64,000 nt of DNA from an uncultured Ruminococcus sp. (GTDB lineage Bacteria; Bacillota; Clostridia; Oscillospirales; CAG-272), in NCBI GenBank assembly GCA_902778145.1, contig CACYWW010000005.1, forward strand, positions 1 to 64,000, written 5' to 3'. A program made the translations under genes and the position numbers. Below the pieces are notes generated by a model. It saw nothing but the letters and a program-made list of their open reading frames with translations, was not told the origin of the DNA and did not search any database. This document shows positions 8,399 through 18,140 of the stretch, in pieces. Each line of letters starts with the position of its first letter. The first letter of the stretch is position 1.

Positions 8399-10887
8399 CC
8401 ATGAAAAAATACAAGGTGACGGGAATGAGCTGCGCCGCGTGCAGCGCAAGGGTAGAAAAAGCCGTATCGGCGCTGCCCGCGGTCGACGGATGCAGCGTCA
8501 ATCTGCTGACGGGCGATCTGGCGGTAGACGGCGCGGCGACGGATGAGGCGATCGTATCCGCCGTTGAGAAGGCGGGCTACGGCTGTACTCCGGCGGACGG
8601 CGCGAAGGCGGTGCCGGTAAAGGAAAAGAATACGGAGTTTTCCGCGCTGATACGCAGGCTCATCATCTCCGCCGTGATACTTCTCCCTCTCATGTACGTC
8701 TCGATGGGACATATGATGTGGGGCTGGCGTCTGCCTCCGTTCTTTGAAGGCAACCACGTTGCGATGGGGCTTGTCCAGATGATACTGTCGGCCTCTGTAA
8801 TGATAATAAACGGAAAATTCTTCGTTTCCGGCGTGAAAGGGCTTCTGCACGGCGCGCCGAACATGGACACGCTCGTCGCGCTCGGCTCCGGCGCCTCGTT
8901 CATTTACAGCACCGTCATGGTATTTCTATGCTCCGACGCTGTTCTTAAGGGCGACGCGGCACGTGCCGCGGCATATATGGACGAATACTATTTCGAAGGC
9001 GCGGCGATGATCCTCGTACTGATAACCCTCGGAAAAACGCTCGAGGCGTACTCCAAGGGCAGGACGACGGACGCGCTGAAGGGGCTTACCGAGCTCGCGC
9101 CTGAGACGGCGCATATCGTGCGGGACGGCGCCGAGGTCACGGTCAGCGTGAATGAGCTTCGCGTCGGCGACGTTTTCGCCGTTTACCCGGGTGAAAAGAT
9201 ACCGACCGACGGCACGGTGATCGAAGGCGGATGCACGGTCGACGAATCCGCGCTTACCGGTGAAAGCGTACCCGTTGACAAGCTGCCGGGCGACGCCGTC
9301 AGCGGCGCGACGATCAACCGGACCGGCTACGTCAGATGCCGCGCCGCGGCAGTGGGAGAAGACACGGCGCTCTCTAAAATAATTAAAGCCGTTTCCGACG
9401 CATCGGCAACAAAAGCGCCGATCGCAAAGGCGGCTGACAGGGTATCCGGGATCTTCGTCCCGGCGGTGATGATCATCGCGCTCATAACGACCGTCGTCTG
9501 GCTGATCATCGGGCGCGGGATCGGCTTCAGCCTCGCCCGCGGCATCTCCGTTCTCGTGATAAGCTGTCCGTGCGCTCTCGGTTTGGCGACGCCCGTCGCC
9601 GTTATGGTAGGCAGCGGCGTGGGCGCAAGAAACGGGATCCTGTTCAAGACGGCTGAGGCGCTTGAGACTACGGGCAAGGTCAAAGCCGTGATATTCGACA
9701 AGACCGGAACGCTCACCGAAGGCGCGCCGAGGGTAACGGATATAATACCGTACGGCGACGGTCTCGTGCGTATCGCCGCCTCGCTTGAGGGTAAAAGCGA
9801 GCATCCCTTCGCCCGCGCGATAACCGGATACGCGAATGAGCACGGTACGGCCGCAGAAGACTGCGAAGACTTTGAAAACGTCCCCGGCATGGGGCTGAGA
9901 GGCACGGTCGGCGGCGAGGAGGCATACGGCGGCAATCTGAAATATATCGGTGAAAAATGTACCGTTCCCGCGGACGCCCGGCAAAAGGCGGCGGAGCTTG
10001 CGGACAGCGGCAAGACTCCTCTCTTCTTCTCCGCACGCGGCGCGTTCCTCGGTATTATCGCCGTGGCTGACACGGAAAAGTCCGACAGCGCCGCCGCGGT
10101 ATCCGCGCTCCGTGACATGGGCATATCCGTGACGATGCTGACGGGCGACAACGAGCGCACCGCGAGGGCGGTAGGCGCGAGGATCGGCGTTGAGAACGTG
10201 ATAGCCGGCGTCCTGCCGGACGGAAAGGAGCGCGTTGTCAGAGAGATCGCCGAAAAACAAAAGACCGCCATGGTGGGCGACGGTATAAACGACGCCCCGG
10301 CGCTGACCGCTGCCGACACGGGCATAGCCATAGGCGCGGGGACCGATATAGCGATAGACGCGGCTGACGTGGTGCTGATGAAAAGCTCCCCCGTCGACGC
10401 CGCCACGGCTGTCAGGCTCTCGCGTAAGACGCTTCGAAACATTTACGAGAACCTTTTCTGGGCGTTCATCTACAACGCGGTGTGTATCCCCGTCGCGGCG
10501 GGAGTTTTCAGCGGTCTCGGGCTGACGCTCAACCCGATGCTCGCGTCCGCGGCGATGAGCCTTTCAAGCTTCTGCGTCGTCATGAACGCGCTCAGACTGA
10601 ATCTTTTCAAGCCGGTAACGGCGGATAAAAACAAATCACGGGCGGAAACGCCGGTGATCTCAAAGGAGGAAAACGATATGAATAAAACGGTGAAAATTAC
10701 GGGTATGATGTGTCCGCATTGCGAGGCGAGAGTCAAAAAAGCGCTCGAGGCGACGGACGGCGTGGCGTCAGCCGACGTGAGCCACGAGAAGGGCACGGCG
10801 ACGCTCACTCTGACGAAGGACGTTCCCGAAAGCGTGATAAAAGCCGCGATCGAGGAGCAGGGCTACGGCTTCGTATCGCTCGACTGA
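8395..10887 (+). CDS. copA: Cu+-exporting P1B ATPase CopA with fused C-terminal CopZ-like domain
   Basis: 830 residues from the ATG overlapping the csoR stop; an ATG six bases on is equally possible. Order: heavy-metal domain with GMSCAAC (about 13-16), transmembrane helices, TGES phosphatase motif, CPC metal site in SCPCALG (about 390), phosphorylation loop DKTGTLTEG (about 434), [10 protein letters not shown] (about 627), then two helices. It pumps Cu+ out of the cytosol. Unusually, after a short linker a second metal-binding domain ([11 protein letters not shown]) ends the protein, and this domain has its own internal ribosome binding site and ATG at 10678. Confidence 0.93.
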   Translation: MTMKKYKVTGMSCAACSARVEKAVSALPAVDGCSVNLLTGDLAVDGAATDEAIVSAVEKAGYGCTPADGAKAVPVKEKNTEFSALIRRLIISAVILLPLMYVSMGHMMWGWRLPPFFEGNHVAMGLVQMILSASVMIINGKFFVSGVKGLLHGAPNMDTLVALGSGASFIYSTVMVFLCSDAVLKGDAARAAAYMDEYYFEGAAMILVLITLGKTLEAYSKGRTTDALKGLTELAPETAHIVRDGAEVTVSVNELRVGDVFAVYPGEKIPTDGTVIEGGCTVDESALTGESVPVDKLPGDAVSGATINRTGYVRCRAAAVGEDTALSKIIKAVSDASATKAPIAKAADRVSGIFVPAVMIIALITTVVWLIIGRGIGFSLARGISVLVISCPCALGLATPVAVMVGSGVGARNGILFKTAEALETTGKVKAVIFDKTGTLTEGAPRVTDIIPYGDGLVRIAASLEGKSEHPFARAITGYANEHGTAAEDCEDFENVPGMGLRGTVGGEEAYGGNLKYIGEKCTVPADARQKAAELADSGKTPLFFSARGAFLGIIAVADTEKSDSAAAVSALRDMGISVTMLTGDNERTARAVGARIGVENVIAGVLPDGKERVVREIAEKQKTAMVGDGINDAPALTAADTGIAIGAGTDIAIDAADVVLMKSSPVDAATAVRLSRKTLRNIYENLFWAFIYNAVCIPVAAGVFSGLGLTLNPMLASAAMSLSSFCVVMNALRLNLFKPVTADKNKSRAETPVISKEENDMNKTVKITGMMCPHCEARVKKALEATDGVASADVSHEKGTATLTLTKDVPESVIKAAIEEQGYGFVSLD
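10678..10887 (+). CDS. Possible internally initiated CopZ-like copper chaperone
   Basis: In frame inside the 3' end of copA. CAAAGGAGGA (10661-10670) lies 7 bases before ATG 10678, followed by [21 protein letters not shown], so a free 69-residue protein with the exact size and fold of CopZ could be made. It has the Cu-binding CxxC (here CPHC). The alternative is that the ribosome binding site is a relic of a recent copA-copZ fusion. Both are inference; the sequence shows the signal itself. Confidence 0.5.
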   Translation: MNKTVKITGMMCPHCEARVKKALEATDGVASADVSHEKGTATLTLTKDVPESVIKAAIEEQGYGFVSLD

Positions 10888-10889
10888 CG

Positions 10890-11255
10890 TCAGAGGACGT
10901 TGTCGACGCCGGGCGTTATAAACCCTATCATCTGAACTATCTCATACCGCAGCCCGGAAACGGCTGCGGTATATTCTTTTTCATCGCGCGAGTCGACCGC
11001 GCCGACGAGACGTTCGAGCGCCGCGTCGATCCCGTCCGCCTCAGACCTGTCCGCAAGCATCAGGACGGCGGGCTTGCCGCGCTCCCATTCGGCGCGTATC
11101 ACGGAAAGCGCCTCCTCCGCGCCGTCAAGCGCGGGCGGCATATCCGAGCAAAGCTCGAGAAGCTCCGAAAAAAAGCCCGACAGATAAGCGGTCGATGAAA
11201 AAACGTAAATCAGTATCACGCAAAGAAGTATCACGGATACGGCAAGAGCTCTCAT
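10890..11255 (-). CDS. DUF4363-like small membrane-anchored protein
   Basis: 121 residues with one N-terminal hydrophobic segment (about 4-27) and a helical, acidic C-terminal part. This size and design match the DUF4363 proteins that usually sit right behind DUF421 genes in Clostridia. Its function is unknown. The ribosome binding site AAAGGAGG falls in the last codons of the DUF421 gene, so the pair is co-transcribed. Its stop is 2 bases from the convergent copA stop. Confidence 0.65.
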   Translation of the reverse strand: MRALAVSVILLCVILIYVFSSTAYLSGFFSELLELCSDMPPALDGAEEALSVIRAEWERGKPAVLMLADRSEADGIDAALERLVGAVDSRDEKEYTAAVSGLRYEIVQMIGFITPGVDNVL

Positions 11256-11256
11256 T

Positions 11257-11937
11257 TTATCCCCTCCTTTTCTGTTTTTTGACTATTCTCACGTTGTCCC
11301 CGTCGTCGCACGTCATCAAAAACACGCGGTCGGCCGTCAGGCGGTTTTCTTTCAGTTTTTTATTGAGCCATTCCGCGTTTTTGCCGAGCGCGGACAGGTT
11401 CTCCGTGTCGGTCACGCCGTCGGATATGACGATGCGCGCCATTCCATTCTCCCCCGGATCCGCTCCGGTATCGCCGCGCGTCTGAGGAGAAGAGGCGGCG
11501 CGGAGGATGACGGAGATACTGCCGTTTTCCTCCATAACGGCGTAATAGACGTCGCCCGGATCTCCGACCCCGCGTGATCTGAGCTCCGACATAAGCTCCT
11601 CGACTGTGACGCGCTGGCGGAGAAGCTCGTCGCGGTCTATCTTTCCGCGGTCTATCAGTATGCTCGGCTTTCCTACGAAAACGCGCTTCAGAAAAGGCAC
11701 CCTCGCGGTGAGGTACGATGCCGTCACCTCAAGGCACACGACCGCGGCGACAGGCACGAGCCCGTATGATATCGGCACGCTCTGCGACGCTATCGGCTGA
11801 GACGCGATCTGTGAAAGGATGAGCGTCGTAACGAGCTCGGACGGCTGCAGCTCTCCGATCTGACGTTTTCCCATAAGTCTGATGACGCAAAGAAGGACCG
11901 TGTAGATAAGTACGGTGCGTATCAAAATCACTGCCAT
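11257..11937 (-). CDS. DUF421 (YetF-type) membrane protein
   Basis: 226 residues. Three N-terminal transmembrane helices contain the family hallmark LMGKRQIGELQPSELVTTL, followed by a cytoplasmic DUF421 domain (KPSILIDRGKIDRDELLRQR, then VTVEELMSELR). This is the YetF/DUF421 family, known in Bacillus spore and membrane biology but without a defined activity. The ATG lies directly after the T-tract of the upstream terminator and no clear separate ribosome binding site is visible, except GGGG inside the hairpin. The start is therefore less certain than the frame. Confidence 0.8.
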   Translation of the reverse strand: MAVILIRTVLIYTVLLCVIRLMGKRQIGELQPSELVTTLILSQIASQPIASQSVPISYGLVPVAAVVCLEVTASYLTARVPFLKRVFVGKPSILIDRGKIDRDELLRQRVTVEELMSELRSRGVGDPGDVYYAVMEENGSISVILRAASSPQTRGDTGADPGENGMARIVISDGVTDTENLSALGKNAEWLNKKLKENRLTADRVFLMTCDDGDNVRIVKKQKRRG

Positions 11938-11939
11938 AA

Positions 11940-11975
11940 AAAAGACCCCGGTCCGATTATCGACGGACCGGGGCG
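11940..11975 (-). terminator. Terminator of the pepD operon, abutting the DUF421 start codon
   Basis: Perfect 10-bp stem (11946-11955 with 11964-11973). On the minus strand it is followed by TCTTTTTT and then directly by the DUF421 ATG. Confidence 0.8.
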
Positions 11976-11987
11976 TCGTTATTCCAT

Positions 11988-13439
11988 TCAGTCAAGCAAT
12001 TCAAGGACTTTTACGGTCAGATCGTAAACGCGGCCGACGGAGGCGATCCCGAGACGTTCTCTCACGGAATGGACGTCGTGCAGCTCGGGACCGTATGACA
12101 CGCAGTCGAGTCCGGGGATCTTGTCCGCGAAAAGTCCGCATTCAAGGCCGCCGTGCGTCGCGGAGATCACACCCTCTTTTCCGTATACCTGCCTGTATGC
12201 CTCAAGCACCGTGTCACGCAGCGGCGAGATCCGCGCGTATTCCCATCCGGGATAATCGCCGTGAGTAGTCACCGTGCCGCCGAGCAGCTCCGTGACGGTG
12301 ATCACACGGTCGAGAAGCTCCTCCTTCTGAGTCGCGACGGATGAACGGATCGCGTAGCTGTAATCGAAGCTGTCCTCGCCGAGCCTCAGCACGCCCATGT
12401 TGAGCGACGTCTGAACGAGCCCCTTTATATCCATACTCATGTTCTGGATGCCGTACGGCAGGATCCGCAGCGCGGTGAGGACTTTTACGGTATCCTTCAG
12501 CGTCAGCGTTTTTTCCTTTGTCACGGTCTTCACCGCCGTGAGCGTCACGCCCGGATCAGCCGTCCGCAGTTCTTTTTTATAGATCTCCGCGTATTTCGAT
12601 ACAAGCTCCTCAAACCTCGCGGAGTCGACGCCGGAGACAGCGACGACGGCGTCGGTCTTGCCGGGTATGACGTTGTCGAATTCACCGCCCGACATGCTTA
12701 CGAGTCTGAGCGGCAGCTCATCCGTCACGGCATAGAGGAACCTGCCCATCAGCCTGTTGGAGCTCGCGCGTTCTTTATCGATATCACAGCCGGAGTGACC
12801 GCCGAGAAGTCCTGACAGCGTGACCGCGTACGGGACGAGACCGTCACCGAAGCTCTCGCGCTCCACCGGTATCGAGCAGTTGGCGCGAACGCCGCCGGCG
12901 CATCCCGCCGTGAATATACCCTCCTCCTCCGAATCGAGGTTGAGCATGCGTCTGCCGCGCAGAAGCGAAGCGTCGAGCCCGGCGGCGCCGAACATACCCG
13001 TCTCCTCGTCCGTAGTGAACACCGCTTCGATCGGAGGATGGGAGAGCGTATCGTCGTCAAGTATCGCGAGCGCCATGGCGACGGCTATCGCGTTGTCGCC
13101 TCCGAGCGACGTGTTTTTCGCGTGCAGATATCCGTCCGTTATTTCGAGCTTTATCGGCTCAGTCGACATATCGGTCGGGTCGTCCGGCTCCTTCGCGCAG
13201 ACCATATCGAGATGGCCTTGTATGATCACGGGCGCCTGATCTTCCCTGCCCTTTGAGCCTTTTTTGTAAATTATCACGTTGTTCAGCTCGTCCCGGTGAT
13301 ATTCGAGCCCGCGTTCACGCGCGAATTTCACGCAAAGCTCGCTTATCGCGCCGGTATTGCCCGAGCCGTGCGGCACGGACGAAAGCATTTCAAAAAACTT
13401 AAAAACCGCCAAAGGCCTGCATTCACTTGTAAATTCCAT
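11988..13439 (-). CDS. pepD: Aminoacyl-histidine dipeptidase (M20C, PepD)
   Basis: 483 residues, the usual length of PepD. The M20 metal motifs are visible: GHLDMVC (about 96), the LGGDNAIAVA segment, FTTDEETGMFGA (catalytic Glu-Glu) and LNLDSEEEG. VPHGSGNTG near the N-terminus is characteristic of M20C. It hydrolyses Xaa-His and other dipeptides in the cytoplasm using zinc. AGAGGAAG precedes the ATG. It starts only 2 bases after the stop of the orphan 528-aa gene and shares its transcript. Confidence 0.9.
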   Translation of the reverse strand: MEFTSECRPLAVFKFFEMLSSVPHGSGNTGAISELCVKFARERGLEYHRDELNNVIIYKKGSKGREDQAPVIIQGHLDMVCAKEPDDPTDMSTEPIKLEITDGYLHAKNTSLGGDNAIAVAMALAILDDDTLSHPPIEAVFTTDEETGMFGAAGLDASLLRGRRMLNLDSEEEGIFTAGCAGGVRANCSIPVERESFGDGLVPYAVTLSGLLGGHSGCDIDKERASSNRLMGRFLYAVTDELPLRLVSMSGGEFDNVIPGKTDAVVAVSGVDSARFEELVSKYAEIYKKELRTADPGVTLTAVKTVTKEKTLTLKDTVKVLTALRILPYGIQNMSMDIKGLVQTSLNMGVLRLGEDSFDYSYAIRSSVATQKEELLDRVITVTELLGGTVTTHGDYPGWEYARISPLRDTVLEAYRQVYGKEGVISATHGGLECGLFADKIPGLDCVSYGPELHDVHSVRERLGIASVGRVYDLTVKVLELLD

Positions 13440-13440
13440 T

Positions 13441-15027
13441 TTATTCTTCCTCTCTGTCTTTTAAATCCGATATCATCTGCTCTTCGGTGCGGATCTTCAG
13501 CATTTTATAACCCGGGATGAATTCGCCGCCGCTTTTGCCGGAGGCGGTGAAAAGCCTGAGCGCTCCGGGGTATACGCGGAAGACGGGATCGAGTCTGCGG
13601 AGCGTATACATAAAGCGGGAATATCTGATGATCACGTACCAGATCTGCAGTTTTCTCATTCTGAGATCGAAGCATTGGGCGAACGGTACCGCCGAGCCGC
13701 TCTTTTTCACGGCGTCGCCGACGCAGTTCACCTCACGCTGGACGCGGTCGAGCAGATCGGGGTGATCGGCGACCGTACCGTCCGGCAGTCCGCCCAGATC
13801 GAGAGTGAGCTGGCATACGGGCAGATTCCCGTTTGACACTATACATATGAGCCAGTCGTCGCCGGATCTGAAATCAGCGGGTCTTTTTCCGTTGATAACG
13901 GGGACGACGACGTTTTCGCAGAGCGCGATCGACCGGTGACTTATCATTATCCCGTTTTCGTCGATGAAATCCTTTTCGCCGTCATATCCGGCAGAAAGGT
14001 CGAATGCCGTCTCCGGCACGTACACGGAAGGACAGGGCGGCGGAAAAAGCCTCTCGTCCGCGGGGATCCCGTCGTAGTATCCGGAAACGTCGGACAAAAG
14101 CTCCTTCAGGCTTATCTCCTCCATATCGTCGTCCGCGTTATCGTATTTCTGCAGAGAGTGTGTCGCTGTACGCAGCTCCTTTTCACCGCAGATCCCGCAG
14201 ACGTACAGAAATTCCGAAAGTCCGTCGCCGTCCGCCGTCGTGAACGCGACGCCGAACGTACCGCCGCCGGACTCTTCGCGCGTCCTGTATATCTTTTCCG
14301 GCGCTCTCGCCTCCGGCGGGAGAAAGCCGCGCGGTATGTAATTGAAAAACTCCCATTCGCCGCCGTATGCCTCGGTGAGCTTTTTGAAGATATATTCGAC
14401 TATTATTCCGTCGCTGTCATGCGCCATCGTGGTGACGACTGCTCTGTATCTGCCGTTTTCGGCTTTATATATCCACGCGGGGTACGCGGGGACGAAGACC
14501 TCGTCCCACAGCATGCTCATCAGTTCACCGGCGGCCTTCTCATATTCTCCCGCGTCCGCGAGCTTCTCAAGCCCGAGCCCGGGGAATTTTTCGACCGCGT
14601 CCGCCGCGAAAAGGTCGTACGGCGGGAAATCGTGCTCTTCGTCGTTATGCTCATCCTTCAGGAAGCAGACGTCGTCAAGCGTGATCTCCTCGTGATGGCC
14701 TTCGAGCGAGTCGTCCGTGTCGTCTATCGGCGTATAGCCCGAACAGTCCGCGCAGTGACCGTTTATCAGGGTGCGCATACGGGTGTTGTACTCATCCGCC
14801 GTAAGAAGCTCCGCCTCACAGTCGAACACGGGATCGTCCCGAGAAAAAACGAGCGTTTTCTTCGATATCCGATCCGTGACGAAATACGGCGCCATGCATT
14901 TTATCTCGCGCAGCCACGGCAGAGTTACCTGTTTTCCTTTGTATTTTCCGATAAGCGCGGCGCCGTTCTCACACCCCTCCGGGAGCATGAAGTATTCGCC
15001 GTTATATAAGATCGCTTTTATTCTCAA
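13441..15027 (-). CDS. Conserved-looking hypothetical protein, 528 aa
   Basis: No signal peptide or membrane segment, so probably cytoplasmic. An acidic middle (about 90-150) and several Cys pairs are seen: HCADC (about 94-98) and CGICGE (about 280), which might bind metal. The hydrophobic C-terminal part includes LQIWYVIIRYSRFMYTL. I do not recognise the family. The start has GGGAGGAG ten bases upstream. It is encoded upstream of pepD in one operon, which gives no firm clue to function. Confidence 0.6.
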   Translation of the reverse strand: MRIKAILYNGEYFMLPEGCENGAALIGKYKGKQVTLPWLREIKCMAPYFVTDRISKKTLVFSRDDPVFDCEAELLTADEYNTRMRTLINGHCADCSGYTPIDDTDDSLEGHHEEITLDDVCFLKDEHNDEEHDFPPYDLFAADAVEKFPGLGLEKLADAGEYEKAAGELMSMLWDEVFVPAYPAWIYKAENGRYRAVVTTMAHDSDGIIVEYIFKKLTEAYGGEWEFFNYIPRGFLPPEARAPEKIYRTREESGGGTFGVAFTTADGDGLSEFLYVCGICGEKELRTATHSLQKYDNADDDMEEISLKELLSDVSGYYDGIPADERLFPPPCPSVYVPETAFDLSAGYDGEKDFIDENGIMISHRSIALCENVVVPVINGKRPADFRSGDDWLICIVSNGNLPVCQLTLDLGGLPDGTVADHPDLLDRVQREVNCVGDAVKKSGSAVPFAQCFDLRMRKLQIWYVIIRYSRFMYTLRRLDPVFRVYPGALRLFTASGKSGGEFIPGYKMLKIRTEEQMISDLKDREEE

Positions 15028-15070
15028 AGGGCTCCTCCCTGTTCTCCGACGGCGCTTTGCCGTCTTTTTT

Positions 15071-17224
15071 TCATCCGTCGACCGTTATTACGGGGACGGC
15101 GTTTTCCGACGACGTGCCGACGGAAAGCGTGAACCTTCCTCCGTGCGGCCCGTAACGCATATCTGCGTCATAATAACGGAACTCATCGGCTGACACGTCG
15201 AGGCGGACGCGGACAGACTTCCCGGCGCCGACGGTCACACGCCTGTATGCGGCGAGGCGTCGAAGCGGCTGCACCGTTTTCGTGTGCGAGGAGGAAACGT
15301 ACAGCTGTACCACTTCGTCGCCGCAGCGGTCTCCTTTGTTTTCGACGTCGGCGTAAACGGCGTATCCTTCCGCCGTCTTTTCGGCGGTCACGTTTTTCAG
15401 TCCGAACGCCGTATAGCTCATGCCGTAGCCGAACGGATAAAGCGGCGAACCGTCGTCATTTTCGTAACCGTATCCCCTGCCGCTCGGCTTGTAAGCGTAA
15501 TACAGCGGCAGCTGCCCGACGGATCGCGGCCAGCTCACCGGCAGCTTACCGCCGGGATTGTATTTTCCGAAGATCACGTTGTAAATCGCCTCGGAGCCGC
15601 CCTCTCCCGGGTACCACGCCTCAAGGAGCGCGCTGACTCCGCCGATCCACGGCGTAACATCGACCGGCGCTCCGTTCATCAAGACGACGACGGTGTTCGG
15701 ATTGCATTCGGAAAGCGTTTCGATCGATCTCTGCTGATCGACCTTTATTTCTATGTCCGTCTTGTCGATGATGACGGCGGCGTTATCGGCGGATACCGAG
15801 CGCCTGTATGAGGGCAGCCTCAGATCGGATCTGTCAAGCCCCTCCCCTTCAACGATCGAGGTGAAGTACAAAACGGCGTCGCACGAAGGCGCGAGACGCG
15901 GGATATCATTGTCGTCTCCGGTCACCACGTTTATGCCTTCCGCGTGAGCCCTGAAATACTCAAGCGGCGGGAGTACGTCCGGCGCCTCCCAGAGATGGCC
16001 GTAAGGTCCCGAATAGTTGCTGCCCGTGGGCAGAAGCCCGGCTGACGGGCCGAATATCCCGATTGTTTTCACCTTTGACGCGTCAAGCGGAAGAACGCCT
16101 TCGTTTTTCAGAAGGATAATGCTCTCCTCCGCCGCCTTCAGCGCGAGTCTCCGGTGCTCCGCGCAGCGGACGACGCGGTCGGCTTCATCGGGGTCAACGT
16201 ACGGATCGTTGAACAGACCGAGCCTGTATTTCAGCTTCAATATCCGCAGTACGGCGCGGTCAACGTCCGCTTCGGTGAGAAGTCCCCTTTCAAACGCTTC
16301 CTTCACCTCGCCGTATGAACAGTTGGGAAGATCAACGTCGAGCCCGGCTTTTATGCACACGGCAAGCGCCTCCGCCCCGTCGTCCGCTATACGGTGGGCG
16401 GAGCATACGCCGCCGACTCCGCCGTAATCGGAAACGACTATACCGTCAAATCCCCATTCGTCTCTCAGTATCCCGGTCAGAAGCCGCGGATCGGCGTGAG
16501 CGGGAAGACCGGACGGAAGACTGTTGTACGACGCCATGACGCCGTGCGCTCCGCCCTCCTTGAAGCAGGCTTCGAACGGCTTCAGATACACCTCGCGCAG
16601 ATCCCGTTCCGAGCGGACGGAATAGTTCGAATCGCGCCCGCCGTCGGCGTAGTTGTCGACGAAATGCTTCGGTGTGGCGACGACTCCGTTCTTTTCAAAT
16701 CCGCGGCAGACGGCGGCTCCCATATCCGAGCAAAGCTTCACGTCCTCGCCGAAGGTCTCCACCGTCCGTCCCCATCTGACGTCGCGGCAGACGTTTACGA
16801 CCGGCGCGAGCGCCTGCCTCACTCCGACCGCCGCAGTCTCCCTGCCGATCACGGACGATGCTTCTTCAACGAGCTCCGGATCGAACGTCGACGCAAGCCC
16901 TATCGGCTGCGGGAAAATGCTCGCCATCCCCCACTGCGCGCCGTGCAGGGCTTCGCCGTGTTCTATCGGCGGGATGTGATGCGGCTGCGCGACAATGCTT
17001 ATCTCCATATCGCGGTTTATACGGCGCGCGACCTCCGACGGCTTCGAGACCGTCCCTCTCTGGTGCATGAAATGACCCGGGTTGCGGTAATTGCCGCAGA
17101 GCGGATCCCTGCGCTCTTCGTATTTATCATCTATGTCAAAAACGATCTGTGAAGTCAGCTGACGGAGCTTCTCGTCAAGCGAAAGCTCAGACAGCAGTTT
17201 TTTCGCCTGTTCTTCGTAATTCAT
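15071..17224 (-). CDS. Glycoside hydrolase family 3 (beta-glucosidase-like)
   Basis: 717 residues, cytoplasmic (no signal peptide). The GH3 N-domain shows GRTVETFGEDVKL, TPKHFVDN, and GIVVSDYGGV, whose Asp is the catalytic nucleophile. The alpha/beta sandwich follows (EESIILLKNEGVLPLD, WYPGEGGSEA), then a C-terminal fibronectin-III-like domain (GDEVVQLYVSS). It releases terminal beta-linked sugars from imported oligosaccharides; specificity is not readable. The start overlaps the stop of the acyltransferase-like gene (ATGA), so it belongs to the AraC operon. Confidence 0.9.
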   Translation of the reverse strand: MNYEEQAKKLLSELSLDEKLRQLTSQIVFDIDDKYEERRDPLCGNYRNPGHFMHQRGTVSKPSEVARRINRDMEISIVAQPHHIPPIEHGEALHGAQWGMASIFPQPIGLASTFDPELVEEASSVIGRETAAVGVRQALAPVVNVCRDVRWGRTVETFGEDVKLCSDMGAAVCRGFEKNGVVATPKHFVDNYADGGRDSNYSVRSERDLREVYLKPFEACFKEGGAHGVMASYNSLPSGLPAHADPRLLTGILRDEWGFDGIVVSDYGGVGGVCSAHRIADDGAEALAVCIKAGLDVDLPNCSYGEVKEAFERGLLTEADVDRAVLRILKLKYRLGLFNDPYVDPDEADRVVRCAEHRRLALKAAEESIILLKNEGVLPLDASKVKTIGIFGPSAGLLPTGSNYSGPYGHLWEAPDVLPPLEYFRAHAEGINVVTGDDNDIPRLAPSCDAVLYFTSIVEGEGLDRSDLRLPSYRRSVSADNAAVIIDKTDIEIKVDQQRSIETLSECNPNTVVVLMNGAPVDVTPWIGGVSALLEAWYPGEGGSEAIYNVIFGKYNPGGKLPVSWPRSVGQLPLYYAYKPSGRGYGYENDDGSPLYPFGYGMSYTAFGLKNVTAEKTAEGYAVYADVENKGDRCGDEVVQLYVSSSHTKTVQPLRRLAAYRRVTVGAGKSVRVRLDVSADEFRYYDADMRYGPHGGRFTLSVGTSSENAVPVITVDG

Positions 17225-18129
17225 AATATCTTTTCTCCGTCAAACGCGAAAAGTCCGAAGCCGCGTCCCGTCCTGCCGCCGCTGCAGAGGCGCTCGGCGT
17301 AGGCGGCGCGAAGCTTCGTATCGCGGGGAAGCTCATTATCGGGCAGATCCGCGTATCTTCCGAAAACTCTCCATCTGTCGTGGAAATCCTCCGTGTCGCC
17401 GCCGCGCACCATTTCAAAATCGCCTATGAATTTTCTTATATTCATATCCTCCGGCAAAAATTCAAGGTGAGCCGGATACAGAAGCCATGAGGAGCAGCCG
17501 AAAATCACGGTGCCGTCCGGGAAAAGCGGCGCGAAAAACGCGTACGCTTTGCGGTAGGAGTCAAGTCTCACCTCATCCGTCAGAGGTATGCCTCTTGACG
17601 GTATGTGCATGTTGATATACGTGTCACCGGTTTTTACGGTCTTCCCGCACCTCAGCGTGAAATCCGGATCATTGAACGTCAGCGCTTCATACTGGAACCT
17701 GCCGAGGCCGAAACATGTCAGCTTGAAAAACCTGTCGTACCAGTCGGCGACGAAGGTACCCACGACTCCCTTGCATTCCACGCACTCGTTTATCTTGCAT
17801 CTTATATCGTCCATCGATTCATAGAAAACGGAATCCGGAATGTTGTTTTCAACGTATTTTCCGTAAAGGTTCGGCAGACTGTTGACGATCAGCAAAAGGT
17901 CGAGACTGTACTCGTTCTTACCGTATTTTCCGGCGATCCGGGCGATCCTTGCGAGCGCTTCGTCCATGGAAAGCGTTCCTTCGCCCGAATACAGTCTTAC
18001 CGTCTCGTCCATCTCCGCGGCAAGCTCCGGCTCACGGTCGAGCATCAGTTCGAGCGCGGCGACGCCGTCCGCCGCGTCTTTTTTGTATCCGTTTTTCAAA
18101 AGCGTTTCGAGCTGCGGGTTCATGTGCAT
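17221..18129 (-). CDS. NAT_N/GNAT_C-type acyltransferase-domain protein
   Basis: 302 residues from ATG 18129 (TTGAGG 9 bases upstream, 11 bases after the araC-type stop). The C-terminal half carries the pattern I associate with GNAT_C (DUF5596) proteins: CFGLGRFQYEALTF, INMHIPSRGIPLTDE, AYAFFAPLF, GCSSWLLYPAHLEFLPEDMN. These are annotated as acyltransferase-domain proteins without a known substrate. It is sandwiched between an AraC regulator and a GH3 enzyme, suggesting a sugar-linked role. The longer open frame to 18408 overlaps the regulator and is not the gene. Confidence 0.6.
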   Translation of the reverse strand: MHMNPQLETLLKNGYKKDAADGVAALELMLDREPELAAEMDETVRLYSGEGTLSMDEALARIARIAGKYGKNEYSLDLLLIVNSLPNLYGKYVENNIPDSVFYESMDDIRCKINECVECKGVVGTFVADWYDRFFKLTCFGLGRFQYEALTFNDPDFTLRCGKTVKTGDTYINMHIPSRGIPLTDEVRLDSYRKAYAFFAPLFPDGTVIFGCSSWLLYPAHLEFLPEDMNIRKFIGDFEMVRGGDTEDFHDRWRVFGRYADLPDNELPRDTKLRAAYAERLCSGGRTGRGFGLFAFDGEKIL

Positions 18130-18140
18130 ACCGTTTTTCC

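Noticed and set aside
8926..10260. 444-aa open frame antisense to copA
   Set aside because: High-GC coding sequence produces long empty frames on the other strand; Arg/His-rich, no ribosome binding site, no domain, and copA is certain.
15045..15070. Terminator of the GH3 operon (GACGGC / GCCGTC hairpin)
   Set aside because: The T-run is on the plus strand only, so it is wrongly oriented for the minus-strand operon, and no plus-strand gene needs it.
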